A stretch of 64,000 nt of DNA from Limnohabitans sp. 15K. Its GTDB lineage: Bacteria; Pseudomonadota; Gammaproteobacteria; Burkholderiales; Burkholderiaceae_C. The notes under the pieces are model-generated. The model saw only the letters and a program-made list of their open reading frames with translations. It did no database searches and was not told where the DNA came from. Shown piece by piece: positions 21,516 through 29,617 of the stretch; the stretch's first letter is position 1; each line of letters starts with the position of its first letter. Made by a program: the position numbers and the translations under genes. The stretch is from NCBI RefSeq assembly GCF_002778285.1, contig NZ_NESM01000001.1:46529-110528 (forward strand), given 5' to 3'.

Positions 21516-22151
21516 TCAACTGTCGACGGGTTGGATTTTTTTGACCCAAGCCGGTGGCCGCGCTACCTGCCAATGCCACACCCCATGACGCCAACGGGCC
21601 ACCAACTTGGGTCCAGAAATGCCGTGTCGGCCCACGCCTGAGGTGTCGTACATCAAAGCCAAATCGGCCAAGGGGATCGCGTCCTGCAAATTCTGCAAAG
21701 TCCGTGGATAACGCGCCAAAATGCGCTCAGACGGCACATCGTGGCCGCCCTCGGCCACACGCTGCGCAACTCGGCCCAGCAACTGACGCGGGTCATTCAC
21801 ACATACCACCAACAGCACCACGGCAAAACCCGCCGCTCGCGCATCCCGCATCAAAGCCAATTTGGACGGGTGCGAAAACACCGTCTCGCTCACAAACGAC
21901 TGGCCCTGCGCCAGACAAGCTGCGCGACGCGCATCGGCCCAAGCCCGGGCTTGGGCCGAACGCAGTTCGGGATCGGTGATGTGCTGCAGGGCATGGGCTT
22001 CGTGCAGGTCCGCATTCACAAATTCCGCATCAGACGGCAACAAGCCCGAAGCAAGCGCTGAGCGGTACAAAGTCGATTTGCCAGCCCCATTGGGGCCAGC
22101 GAGCAAAAAGAAAACGGGTTTCAAAAACGGCAATCGCTCAGGCGGCGACAC
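21516..22151 (-). CDS. Zeta-toxin-like P-loop kinase
   Basis: The 211-residue protein has Walker A GPNGAGKST at 19-27 and a layout like zeta toxins, which phosphorylate UDP-N-acetylglucosamine or other small molecules. Matching segments are the VNADLHEA stretch, the SFVSETVFSHPSKLALM segment, the VNDP region, and RYPRTLQNLQDAIPLAD. The start is a GTG; no in-frame ATG is available downstream of the antitoxin gene. It follows a ParD-like antitoxin gene by 14 bp. Whether it is a toxin or a housekeeping kinase is inferred from this pairing. Confidence 0.85.
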   Translation of the reverse strand: MSPPERLPFLKPVFFLLAGPNGAGKSTLYRSALASGLLPSDAEFVNADLHEAHALQHITDPELRSAQARAWADARRAACLAQGQSFVSETVFSHPSKLALMRDARAAGFAVVLLVVCVNDPRQLLGRVAQRVAEGGHDVPSERILARYPRTLQNLQDAIPLADLALMYDTSGVGRHGISGPKLVARWRHGVWHWQVARPPAWVKKIQPVDS

Positions 22152-22165
22152 TCACGCGGCATGAC

Positions 22166-22507
22166 TCAGGCGGCCTTCACCACCTGACGGCGATTACTCT
22201 GCACGGTCTGGCGCACGGCCTGGGCCAGACGGCCGGAGCTCTCGGCGGTCAAAAAGTCTGCTTCCAGAGCGTCCAGCGGGTCGGCATCCGCAGGGGCGGC
22301 CTGGCGGACATCGTAGAGCGCGATGGCCTCGCGCGCCTCAGTGACCGTCAAGCCCGAAGCCTCGGCAATACGGCCCAAAGTTGCCCAATATTCGATCTGC
22401 CCGGCTACCGAACGGCGCATGGGCGATGCCGCATCACGGGCTTGACTGACCAAACCTGAAGACAACTTGACGGATGAGAACGAAGACGAAGACGACGATG
22501 CGGACAT
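22166..22507 (-). CDS. ParD-like antitoxin
   Basis: The 113-residue protein has a Ser-rich start and then KLSSGLVSQARDAASPMRRS followed by VAGQIEYWATLGRIAE, the signature of the ParD-like antitoxin family. It is expected to bind DNA and the toxin. The ATG at 22507 is chosen for its excellent AAGGAGAG ribosome-binding site seven bases upstream; an in-frame extension to 22567 lacks one. A perfect GGCGCA-TTT-TGCGCC palindrome lies just upstream. Confidence 0.82.
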   Translation of the reverse strand: MSASSSSSSFSSVKLSSGLVSQARDAASPMRRSVAGQIEYWATLGRIAEASGLTVTEAREAIALYDVRQAAPADADPLDALEADFLTAESSGRLAQAVRQTVQSNRRQVVKAA

Positions 22508-22521
22508 GAGACTCTCCTTTT

Positions 22522-22536
22522 GGCGCATTTTGCGCC
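22522..22536 (-). promoter_or_regulatory. Putative autoregulatory operator of the ParD-like/zeta operon
   Basis: GGCGCA-TTT-TGCGCC is a perfect inverted repeat located immediately before the Shine-Dalgarno sequence of the antitoxin gene, with A/T-rich flanks extending the symmetry. A second palindrome with the same half-sites in reverse order, TGCGCC-AA-GGCGCA, sits at 22643-22656. Confidence 0.45.
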
Positions 22537-22730
22537 ACAAAATCCAAAACGGGCAAGCATCGCTCAAAAACCATTACGGAGACAGTGAAAAGAAGCATCC
22601 ACACCACCCGTGCCCAAGCCTGTGGATAAGCCCTAGGACAACTGCGCCAAGGCGCATGCCGACTGGGTTGCCGCCATGCGCTCAAAAAATGAGCAGCACA
22701 TCTACGGACTGTCGATTAAAGAATCATCAT

Positions 22731-22985
22731 ATGGCTGCAGGGGAAATATTGGATGGACAAGCCCAAGGACCGCCATATTTGAGAACTATAGAATTTAAAT
22801 TTACGCTTGCGGAATTGTTCGAAATTTTTATACCTGAGTGTTTGAGCAGATGTGGGCCTGCAAGCCAGACTATGAGCCAGATTCAGGAGGAAATCGTGTC
22901 GAGAATATTCCGCAACATCCAACTTATTCCGCAAGGTTTGCGGAATACATTAAGTTGGACCTTCACGCTGAAGGGAGTTTCATGA
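22731..22985 (+). CDS. Possible small ORF coupled to the Mrr-type gene
   Basis: The 84-codon frame starts with ATG at 22731 and ends in a stop that overlaps the next gene by ATGA, which hints at translational coupling. The predicted peptide is not recognisable; it has a hydrophobic stretch (TLAELFEIFIPECL) and an amphipathic QEEIVSRIFRNI segment. No good ribosome-binding site is seen, and the stretch carries iterated TTGCGGAAT motifs, so it may instead be an untranslated leader or the remains of a gene. Confidence 0.3.
   Translation: MAAGEILDGQAQGPPYLRTIEFKFTLAELFEIFIPECLSRCGPASQTMSQIQEEIVSRIFRNIQLIPQGLRNTLSWTFTLKGVS
22925..22947. repeat. Inverted repeat upstream of the Mrr-type gene
   Basis: TATTCCGCAA-GGT-TTGCGGAATA is a perfect 10+3+10 palindrome, 35 bp before the nuclease start. 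The same TTGCGGAAT word occurs at 22807-22815 and, inverted, at 22907-22915. No T-tract follows, so it is not a terminator. Confidence 0.6.
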
Positions 22986-23602
22986 TCACCGATTGGAAGC
23001 AAGTCTCCCCGGCGTTGTTCGAAAAGCTCTGTGCTGCCGTTCTTCAGAAAACAGGTTTCACGAATATCAAATGGTATGGTGAGGCGGGGAGCGACAAAGG
23101 TCGGGACATCATCGCTGAAAGATTAGACACACCTGTTCCAGGCATACAACGCTACGAAGGATGGATGGTTCAGTGCAAGCGATATACAAAATCCTCGCTA
23201 TCAAAGTCAGAGCTAAAGGAATTGTTAGATGCGGCTCTGGAACACAAGATCGATTCACTTCTGATAATTGTCACATCAACAGTCTCAGCGAATTTGCGAG
23301 ACTGGTTGACTACAGCATCTGAGACATACCCTTTTAAGGAGTACATATGGGAAGAATTGGACTTCCGGCGCCAGGTTAATGCTCACAAGCTTGAGTTGCT
23401 AGAGTCAATACCAGAGCTTGCGGGTGGAAAAGAACCGTTGTGGATGTATCCAAGGAACCACAATGAAATTCGTCTTGCATGCAACGAATTTGATGAGGTT
23501 GAAATTGTGGTGACTAACGTTGATAACGTTGAGGCCGCAAAGGCGAAAGCTACGGAGTTTTTGAAACATTTAGAGGCGAATGGCTTCGAGTGGTGGGACT
23601 AA
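22982..23602 (+). CDS. Mrr-type PD-(D/E)XK restriction endonuclease-like protein
   Basis: The 206-residue protein has an N-terminal helix (WKQVSPALFEKLCAAVLQKTGF) and the nuclease core GSDKGRDIIAE (D42), then MVQCKRY (Q64-x-K66). This is the D...QxK form of the PD-(D/E)XK active site seen in Mrr and related type IV restriction enzymes. The C-terminal part (about 130-206) is unrecognised. The start at 22982 is favoured by AAGGGAG six bases upstream and by the domain beginning there; a longer frame to 22838 is possible. Codon use is visibly more AT-rich than neighbouring genes, suggesting recent transfer. A terminator follows. Confidence 0.8.
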   Translation: MITDWKQVSPALFEKLCAAVLQKTGFTNIKWYGEAGSDKGRDIIAERLDTPVPGIQRYEGWMVQCKRYTKSSLSKSELKELLDAALEHKIDSLLIIVTSTVSANLRDWLTTASETYPFKEYIWEELDFRRQVNAHKLELLESIPELAGGKEPLWMYPRNHNEIRLACNEFDEVEIVVTNVDNVEAAKAKATEFLKHLEANGFEWWD

Positions 23603-23626
23603 GGGCCAACCCAGCAATCAACCAGA

Positions 23627-23662
23627 CCTGCGCGAGAAGCCGCGCAGGCAGATTATTTTTTC
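23627..23662 (+). terminator. Rho-independent terminator after the Mrr-type gene
   Basis: CCTGCGCG and CGCGCAGG form an 8-bp stem with an AGAAGC loop. CAGATTATTTTTTC follows, with a six-T run that starts about eight bases after the stem. Confidence 0.7.
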
Positions 23663-23685
23663 GTTACTCCCCACAAAGATACCCA

Positions 23686-23835
23686 TTGTCAAAATCGACG
23701 TCATCGATCAAGTTAAAAATTATCCTGATCTTTGGCGGTGGTGCTATATCCGTATTTCTTATATGGCTGACGAGATCGCCGCTCTTCTTGCTAACGCCCT
23801 GTGCAATTGCACTGGCCGGAGCTATATGGCACTGA
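23686..23835 (+). CDS. Possible small two-helix membrane protein
   Basis: From a TTG start the frame encodes 49 residues: a short polar N terminus (SKSTSSIKLK), a hydrophobic helix (IILIFGGGAISVFLIWL), a TRSP turn, and a second helix (LFLLTPCAIALAGAIW). This hydrophobicity pattern is unlikely for non-coding sequence, but the start codon and ribosome-binding site are weak. The frame also opens further upstream, to about 23590. It lies after the terminator of the nuclease gene, so it would need its own promoter. It matches no family I know. Confidence 0.4.
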   Translation: MSKSTSSIKLKIILIFGGGAISVFLIWLTRSPLFLLTPCAIALAGAIWH

Positions 23836-23861
23836 CAACCAATCAGTACGCCATTTAAAAC

Positions 23862-26231
23862 TCAAGACTTCCTAGGCGGCAACCCCGTGTGCTGCGTCAG
23901 CAACTGGCCCTTCTTCGGCTGCCCCATGCGCTTAGGCGCCGTCGACAAAGACACAGACGACTTGGCCCCCACACCCGTGCTGTTTTTGCGCCGAGCGCTT
24001 TGGTAACCCTCTTCGGCCAGCGGCTGCCAGCTCGGGATCAGGTGGTGTTTGCCGTTGCCAATCAGATCTGAGCGGCCCATGGCTTTGAGTGCTTCGCGCA
24101 GCAGGGGCCAGTTGGTGGCGTCGTGGTAGCGCAAAAACGCCTTGTGCAAACGGCGGCGTCTGTCACCTTTGACCACGTCCACTTTTTCGCTGTCGCGGGT
24201 GATTTTGCGCAGCGGGTTGCGGGTGGAGTGGTACATGGCCGTGGCCGTGGCCATGGGGCTGGGGTAGAAGGTCTGCACCTGGTCGGCGCGGAATCCGTTC
24301 TTTTTGAGCCAGATGGCCAAGTTCATCATGTCTTCATCGCTGGTGCCCGGGTGGGCGGCGATGAAGTACGGGATGAGGAACTGCTTTTTGCCCGCTTCTT
24401 CGCTGTACTTGTCGAACATCGACTTGAAGCGGTCGTAGGTGCCGATGCCCGGCTTCATCATCTTGGACAGCGGGCCGCCCTCGGTGTGCTCGGGCGCAAT
24501 CTTGAGATACCCGCCCACATGGTGCTGCACCAGTTCTTTCACATACTCGGGCGACTGCACGGCCAGATCGTAACGCAATCCGGAGCCGATCAAGATCTTC
24601 TTGATGCCCTTGAGGTTGCGCGCCCGGCGGTACATGTTGATCAGCGGGCCGTGGTCGGTAGTCAGGTTCTGGCAGATGCCAGGAAACACGCAGCTCGGTT
24701 TGCGGCAAGCAGACTCAATCTCGGGCGTGCGGCAACCCAGGCGGTACATGTTGGCCGTGGGGCCACCCAAGTCAGAGATGACACCGGTGAAGCCTTTGAC
24801 CTTGTCGCGGATGTCTTCCACCTCGCGGATGACGGATTCTTCGGAGCGGCTCTGGATGATGCGGCCTTCGTGCTCAGTGATGGAGCAAAAGGTGCAGCCG
24901 CCAAAGCAGCCGCGCATGATGTTGACCGAGAACCGGATCATCTCCCAGGCTGGGATTTTGGTCGAGTGGTCGTGGCTGCCGTTTTCGTCGGCATAGCGCG
25001 GGTGCGGGCTGCGGGCGTAGGGCAAATCAAACACATGGTCCATCTCAGCGGTGGTGAGTGGGATGGGCGGCGGCGTGATCCACACGTCGCGGGCGGTGTG
25101 ACCTTCGCCATGCGCTTGCACCAAGCAGCGGGCGTTGCCGGGGTTGGTTTCCAGGTGCAGCACGCGGTTGGCATGGGCATACAAGACGGCATCCGACTTG
25201 ACCTGCTCGTAGCTGGGCAGGCGGATGACGCTTTTGTCGCGGGGCGGGACTTTGTGGGTGCCTTTGCCACGAAGCGCAGGGTTGGGCACAAAAGTCAGCG
25301 GTTGTGTGGCGGTTTGTGCGCTGCGGGCTTGGGCCACGGCGGCAGACAAGTCGGCTTCGACATTTTTGGCGTTGTGGCCCTCAGCCACTTCTTTGGCTTC
25401 TTCCTCGCGGGCGCAAGTGGCGCCCTGCTCCCGCGCTTGGTCCGAGATCATCAAATACGGGTTGATGTGCGCCTCCACATGCCCGGGCGTGTCCACGCTG
25501 GTGGAGTCGATTTCGAACCAGCCTTCGGGGGTTTCGCGTCGCACAAAGGCGGTGCCGCGCACGTCGGTGATTTGCTGCACCGGCTCGCGGGCAGCCAGGC
25601 GGTGCACGATCTCGACAATCGCCCGCTCGGCGTTGCCGTACAAGAGCAGGTCGCATTTGCTGTCCACCACCACCGAGCGGCGGACTTTGTCAGACCAGTA
25701 GTCGTAATGCGCGATGCGGCGCAAACTGCCTTCGATGCCACCGAGCACGATGGGCACTTCGGGGAAGGCTTCACGGCAGCGCTGGCTGTAGACGATGGCC
25801 GCACGGTCTGGCCGCTTGCCGCCCACGTCGCCCGCAGTGTAAGCGTCGTCGGTGCGGATTTTGCGGTCCGCCGTGTAGCGGTTGATCATGGAGTCCATGT
25901 TGCCGCTGGTCACGCCCCAAAACAGGTTGGGTTGGCCCAATTCTTTGAAGGCGTCGGCGCTCGTCCAGTCAGGCTGGGCGATGATGCCCACCCGAAAACC
26001 CTGGTTTTCCAGCATGCGGCCGATCACGGCCATGCCGAAACTGGGGTGGTCCACGTAAGCGTCACCTGTCACCAACACGATGTCGCAGCTGTCCCAGCCC
26101 AGTTGGGTCATTTCGGCGCGGCTCATCGGCAAAAATGGGGCCGTGCCAAAGCGCTGCGCCCAGAATTTGCGGTAACTGGTCAGCGGTTTGGCGTCACGCG
26201 GGAAAAAAGAGACGTCGACAAAGGCGTTCAT
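23862..26231 (-). CDS. ygiQ: YgiQ family radical SAM protein
   Basis: The 789-residue protein has an N-terminal UPF0313 region beginning [20 protein letters not shown] and a central radical SAM core with the 4Fe-4S motif CFGGCTFC. It ends with a C-terminal extension including HTGLPPRKS. Its reaction is not known. Length and motifs fit the E. coli YgiQ type. It is transcribed alone; a TACACT-like -10 lies upstream on the minus strand near 26263. It is convergent with the Mrr islet. Confidence 0.94.
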   Translation of the reverse strand: MNAFVDVSFFPRDAKPLTSYRKFWAQRFGTAPFLPMSRAEMTQLGWDSCDIVLVTGDAYVDHPSFGMAVIGRMLENQGFRVGIIAQPDWTSADAFKELGQPNLFWGVTSGNMDSMINRYTADRKIRTDDAYTAGDVGGKRPDRAAIVYSQRCREAFPEVPIVLGGIEGSLRRIAHYDYWSDKVRRSVVVDSKCDLLLYGNAERAIVEIVHRLAAREPVQQITDVRGTAFVRRETPEGWFEIDSTSVDTPGHVEAHINPYLMISDQAREQGATCAREEEAKEVAEGHNAKNVEADLSAAVAQARSAQTATQPLTFVPNPALRGKGTHKVPPRDKSVIRLPSYEQVKSDAVLYAHANRVLHLETNPGNARCLVQAHGEGHTARDVWITPPPIPLTTAEMDHVFDLPYARSPHPRYADENGSHDHSTKIPAWEMIRFSVNIMRGCFGGCTFCSITEHEGRIIQSRSEESVIREVEDIRDKVKGFTGVISDLGGPTANMYRLGCRTPEIESACRKPSCVFPGICQNLTTDHGPLINMYRRARNLKGIKKILIGSGLRYDLAVQSPEYVKELVQHHVGGYLKIAPEHTEGGPLSKMMKPGIGTYDRFKSMFDKYSEEAGKKQFLIPYFIAAHPGTSDEDMMNLAIWLKKNGFRADQVQTFYPSPMATATAMYHSTRNPLRKITRDSEKVDVVKGDRRRRLHKAFLRYHDATNWPLLREALKAMGRSDLIGNGKHHLIPSWQPLAEEGYQSARRKNSTGVGAKSSVSLSTAPKRMGQPKKGQLLTQHTGLPPRKS

Positions 26232-26450
26232 GGGCTGTGCACTCGGGATAACCCGCTAGTGTAGGGGTTTGGGGGTGAACAGTCAGACTCAAGGGACTTT
26301 GTGACCCACATGGGCACTTGGCCTGTGCTCAAACGCGCTGAAACGAGGGTTTGCTCAAATCAGGGCGTTTAGAAAGGTGTCAGTGTTACCCCAAGTGACA
26401 GCTTCTTCTGCAGCCGCCGGTCAAAATGGTTTTTTTTTGAGGGGGTCGGT
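26232..26450. other. Intergenic region between ygiQ and the Bug receptor gene
   Basis: This is divergent promoter space. The notable features are a run of nine T residues (26430-26438) 12 bases before the receptor start, then GAGGGGGTCGG, which serves as ribosome-binding site. No gene or clear terminator is seen. Confidence 0.4.
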
Positions 26451-27422
26451 ATGTGGATCAAATGGCTTTCAGTGGGTATTTTTTTCGTTTTACAGACCAC
26501 GGGCGGCGCCGTTCACGCGCAAGTCTTCCCCCAAAAACCCATCAAACTGATTGTGCCGTTTGCCGCGGGCGGGTCGACCGACATGGTGGCACGCTTGCTG
26601 GCCGAACGCATGGGCCCCTTGCTGGGTCAAAGCGTGGTGGTTGAGAACAGGGCGGGTGTTGGCGGTGTGCTGGGGGCCGATGCGGTGGCCAAAGCTGCGC
26701 CAGACGGTTACACACTGTTGATGGGCACGGTCAGCACGCATGGTGCCAGCCCGGCGATTTACAAAAAAATACCTTATGACGCGGCCAAGGACTTTGAACC
26801 CATCACCAACGTGATGTCGGTGCCCAGTGTGCTGACCATTCACCCAAAAGTGCCCGCCAAAACATTGCAAGAATTCGTGGCGTTGGCCAAAGCAGCCCCA
26901 GGCAAGTATTCGTACGGCTCACCCGGGAATGGCTCTTTGGGCCACGCCAACGTCGAAAACCTGTTGCAGTTGGCTGGGATTCAAGTTTTGCATGTGCCCT
27001 ACAAAGGTGGTGGCCCTGCCCTGAACGACGCGGTTGCGGGTCAGATTGACGCACTCACCGACAACTTGCCCTCCACATACCCCCATATTCAGGCGGGCAG
27101 GTTGCGCCCCCTGGCGCTTTTGTCGCCACAACGCAGCAAACTTTTGCCTGATTTGCCCACGTACAAAGAAGCGGGCTACCCGGAGATGGACGAAGGGGGC
27201 TGGTTTGGCTTGCTCGCACCAGCCAAAACACCTCGGGCCGTGGTGCTCAAAATCAACGCAGCAGCCCATCAAGCGATGCAAGACCCGGCTTTCAAGGCGC
27301 GCAGTGATGCCATCGACGGCATCGCCATGGCCAACACACCCGAGCAATTTGGCGAGCAAATCAAAAAAGCTTTGGCGCGTTACCAACGCATTGCCAAATC
27401 GGCCAACATCCAACTCGACTGA
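26451..27422 (+). CDS. Bug-family periplasmic solute-binding receptor (TctC type)
   Basis: The 323-residue protein has a signal peptide cleaved after VHA (about residue 24), then the family start FPQKPIKLIVPFAAGGSTD. The conserved ENRAGVGGVLGADAVAKAAPDGYTL segments and VPYKGGGPALNDAVAGQID follow. Bug receptors are extremely expanded in Burkholderiales and bind small carboxylates or amides, either for tripartite tricarboxylate transporters or as orphan receptors. No TctA/TctB membrane genes are adjacent. The next gene, 11 bp downstream, is an N-formylglutamate amidohydrolase homologue, hinting at an N-acyl amino-acid ligand. Confidence 0.95.
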   Translation: MWIKWLSVGIFFVLQTTGGAVHAQVFPQKPIKLIVPFAAGGSTDMVARLLAERMGPLLGQSVVVENRAGVGGVLGADAVAKAAPDGYTLLMGTVSTHGASPAIYKKIPYDAAKDFEPITNVMSVPSVLTIHPKVPAKTLQEFVALAKAAPGKYSYGSPGNGSLGHANVENLLQLAGIQVLHVPYKGGGPALNDAVAGQIDALTDNLPSTYPHIQAGRLRPLALLSPQRSKLLPDLPTYKEAGYPEMDEGGWFGLLAPAKTPRAVVLKINAAAHQAMQDPAFKARSDAIDGIAMANTPEQFGEQIKKALARYQRIAKSANIQLD

Positions 27423-27433
27423 AAGCACAAGCC

Positions 27434-28306
27434 ATGTCAGATGCCCCTGTGCTGGTGACCCGGCCTGAAGAAGCGTTGCGTTTGCCTTTGGTGTGCGATT
27501 CGCCCCACAGCGGCACGCATTACCCCAGCGATTTCGGATCGGTGCTCCCTTTGCTGCAACTGCGGCAGACGGAAGACACCGACATCGACGCCTTGTGGGC
27601 CGCTACACCCCAAGTGGGCGGCACCTTGCTGGCCGCTCGTTTTCCGCGCTGCTACATCGACCCTAACCGCGACTTGAGTGACTTGGACCCAGCCATCTTG
27701 GCCGAGGCTTGGCCAACGCCATTGTCACCAGGTCCCAAATCGCAACTGGGTTATGGCTTGGTGTTTAGCAAGGTCAATGCCAACACCTTGATCTATGACC
27801 GCGCCTTGACCGTTCAAGAAGTGCAGCAAAGGATTGCACACTTCTGGCAACCCTACCGAAACGCACTGGACCGAGAGATCCAATGGGCTTGTAAGACTTT
27901 TGGAGGCGTTTGGCACTTGAATCTTCACTCCATGCCGCAAAACGCCTACGAACGCCTGGGAATGGGCACCGACAAGGTTTTGGCGGATTTTGTGCTCGGT
28001 GACCGGGACGGCAGCACTTGCGAGCCCGAATTTGTGGACATGGTCGAGCACAGCCTGCGGCGCTGGGGTTACAGCGTGGCTCGCAACGACCCTTACAAAG
28101 GAGTGGCCCTGTTGGCGCAAGTCGGTCAACCGAGCTTGAACCGACACAGCTTGCAAATTGAGATTCGGCGTCCGCTTTACATGAAAGAAGCAACACGAGA
28201 ACGGAACTCGGATTTCGAAACCCTTCAAAACAACCTGTCGCAAACTTTGGAGGATGTCGCCGCTTACGTGAAATCCAAAATCAAGGGTCAACGGCCAAGC
28301 GCTTGA
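27434..28306 (+). CDS. N-formylglutamate amidohydrolase family protein
   Basis: The 290-residue protein carries the FGase-fold marks CDSPHSGTHYP near residue 18, YIDPNRD, and NLHSMP. The histidines and acidic residues here supply the zinc site. By family it should hydrolyse N-formyl-L-glutamate (last step of one histidine degradation route) or a related N-acyl amino acid. No hut genes are nearby; it is paired with a Bug receptor, so the substrate may be imported. Confidence 0.88.
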   Translation: MSDAPVLVTRPEEALRLPLVCDSPHSGTHYPSDFGSVLPLLQLRQTEDTDIDALWAATPQVGGTLLAARFPRCYIDPNRDLSDLDPAILAEAWPTPLSPGPKSQLGYGLVFSKVNANTLIYDRALTVQEVQQRIAHFWQPYRNALDREIQWACKTFGGVWHLNLHSMPQNAYERLGMGTDKVLADFVLGDRDGSTCEPEFVDMVEHSLRRWGYSVARNDPYKGVALLAQVGQPSLNRHSLQIEIRRPLYMKEATRERNSDFETLQNNLSQTLEDVAAYVKSKIKGQRPSA

Positions 28307-28365
28307 GTGGTCACAGGGGACTGGGTTAGGGTCCATCACGGTGGACCATCGTGGACAATCCCTGC

Positions 28366-28965
28366 ATGTCTTTCACCCTCGCCCGCCCAGCCCGCCACGA
28401 ACTGGTCATCAAGAAAAGCCGCTTCATCGCCTGCATTGAAGCGGTCACCGGGCGTGAAGAGGCGCAAGCCCGAGTGGCCCAACTCAAGGCAGAACACCCG
28501 GATGCCGCCCATGTGTGTTGGGCACTGGTGGCGGGAGGCCAATCGGCGGCCAACGACGATGGCGAACCCGGCGGTACCGCAGGCCGGCCCATGCTCGAAG
28601 TGCTGCGGCACCAACATTTGGAAGGGGTCATGGCCTCGGTGGTGCGCTATTTTGGTGGGGTCAAGCTCGGTGCGGGTGGCTTGGTTCGGGCCTATACGGA
28701 TGCAGTGGCACAGGCTTTGCTGACCACCGACAAAGTGGCTCTGGTCAAAAAAACACAGTTGGCCTGCAGCGTGCCTTACGCGCTGGAGGGCTTGGTGCGT
28801 CGCGAGTTGGAAACCGGTCAGGCCCAATTAACGGGGGTCAAGCACGGCACGCTGGTGTCCTTGTATTTTGAATTGCCCGAGACCCAAGCCAGCACATTGT
28901 TGGAGCGGCTGAGTGAGAGTGGTCGCGGTCAATTGGTTTGGATCGACGAAGATCAATCTGCATGA
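28366..28965 (+). CDS. yigZ: IMPACT/YigZ family protein
   Basis: The 199-residue protein has the N-terminal UPF0029 domain (KKSRFIACIEAV, DDGEPGGTAGRPML, VVRYFGGVKLGAGGLVRAY) and a C-terminal DUF1949-like domain. The biochemical role is not settled; the eukaryotic relative IMPACT acts on translation control. The ATG at 28366 is preferred to a GTG at 28351, because a GGACAAT box lies six bases before it and would include the GTG. Confidence 0.9.
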   Translation: MSFTLARPARHELVIKKSRFIACIEAVTGREEAQARVAQLKAEHPDAAHVCWALVAGGQSAANDDGEPGGTAGRPMLEVLRHQHLEGVMASVVRYFGGVKLGAGGLVRAYTDAVAQALLTTDKVALVKKTQLACSVPYALEGLVRRELETGQAQLTGVKHGTLVSLYFELPETQASTLLERLSESGRGQLVWIDEDQSA

Positions 28966-28997
28966 GTTTGGGGCGAGCCCATTCAGACCATGACAAA

Positions 28998-29005
28998 GGG
29001 ATAAT
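28998..29005 (+). promoter_or_regulatory. Putative -10 element of the chromate-transporter pair
   Basis: GGGATAAT ends six bases before the ATG of the first transporter gene, matching the arrangement at rlhA and map. No good -35 box is seen. Confidence 0.35.
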
Positions 29006-29011
29006 GCACGC

Positions 29012-29617
29012 ATGTCTGAAGAACTTCCTCTGAACAGCCCACGTTCAAAAACCGACCTGTTTGTCTCTTTCACCTTGTTGGCTTTACAAGGTTTTGGCGG
29101 TGTGTTGACCGTGGTTCAGCGCGAGGTGGTGGAGCGCAAACGGTGGATGACGCCCACCCAATTTCTGGAGGATTGGGCAGTCGCACAAATCTTGCCCGGC
29201 CCCAATGTGATCAATTTTTGCCTGATGCTGGGTGGACGCCATTTTGGCTTGATGGGTGCTTTTGCGGCCTTGGCGGGCATGTTGACGGCGCCCACAGCCG
29301 TGCTGATTGTGATTGCGCTTTTCTTCAGTGGCGTCTCCGATCAGACCTGGGCGCAAGGGGCTTTGCGGGGCATGGGGGCTGTGGCAGCGGGCATGTTTGC
29401 GGCCACGGGCATCAAACTCATCCCGGCCTTGAAGCTCAACCCCATGGGTTGGACAGTTTGCACGCTTGTCGTGGTCACCACGTTCATCTGCGTCAGTCTC
29501 TTGCGTTGGCCCCTGATTTGGGTCTTGCTGGGCATTGGCAGTTTGGCTTGCAGCTGGGCTTACCTGCAACTGGCTCGCGTCGAAGCCGCCAAACTCGCTG
29601 CAGGAGACCGGGCATGA
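29012..29617 (+). CDS. Chromate transporter, short-chain ChrA domain (first half)
   Basis: The 201-residue membrane protein has the CHR-domain signature GFGGVLTVVQREVVER near the N terminus and LPGPNVINFCLMLGG, followed by several hydrophobic helices. It is a short-chain (single-domain) member that works with a second CHR protein. The family exports chromate or transports related anions. Its stop overlaps the next gene by ATGA. Confidence 0.9.
   Translation: MSEELPLNSPRSKTDLFVSFTLLALQGFGGVLTVVQREVVERKRWMTPTQFLEDWAVAQILPGPNVINFCLMLGGRHFGLMGAFAALAGMLTAPTAVLIVIALFFSGVSDQTWAQGALRGMGAVAAGMFAATGIKLIPALKLNPMGWTVCTLVVVTTFICVSLLRWPLIWVLLGIGSLACSWAYLQLARVEAAKLAAGDRA

Noticed and set aside
22621..22629. 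TGTGGATAA, a perfect DnaA box (reverse orientation)
   Set aside because: A single box without clustered copies, AT-rich unwinding region or dnaA/dnaN neighbours does not make an origin.
22716..22934. 72-codon minus-strand frame in the Mrr islet
   Set aside because: It has no ribosome-binding site and no coupling to any neighbour; the plus-strand frame with the ATGA overlap is more plausible, though also weak.
22467..22985. Longer 172-codon version of the small ORF before the nuclease gene
   Set aside because: Its first part is antisense to the ParD-like antitoxin, which has a strong ribosome-binding site and family motif.
24123..26264. 713-codon open frame antisense to ygiQ
   Set aside because: No family motifs; ygiQ has an intact radical SAM motif and full length on the other strand.
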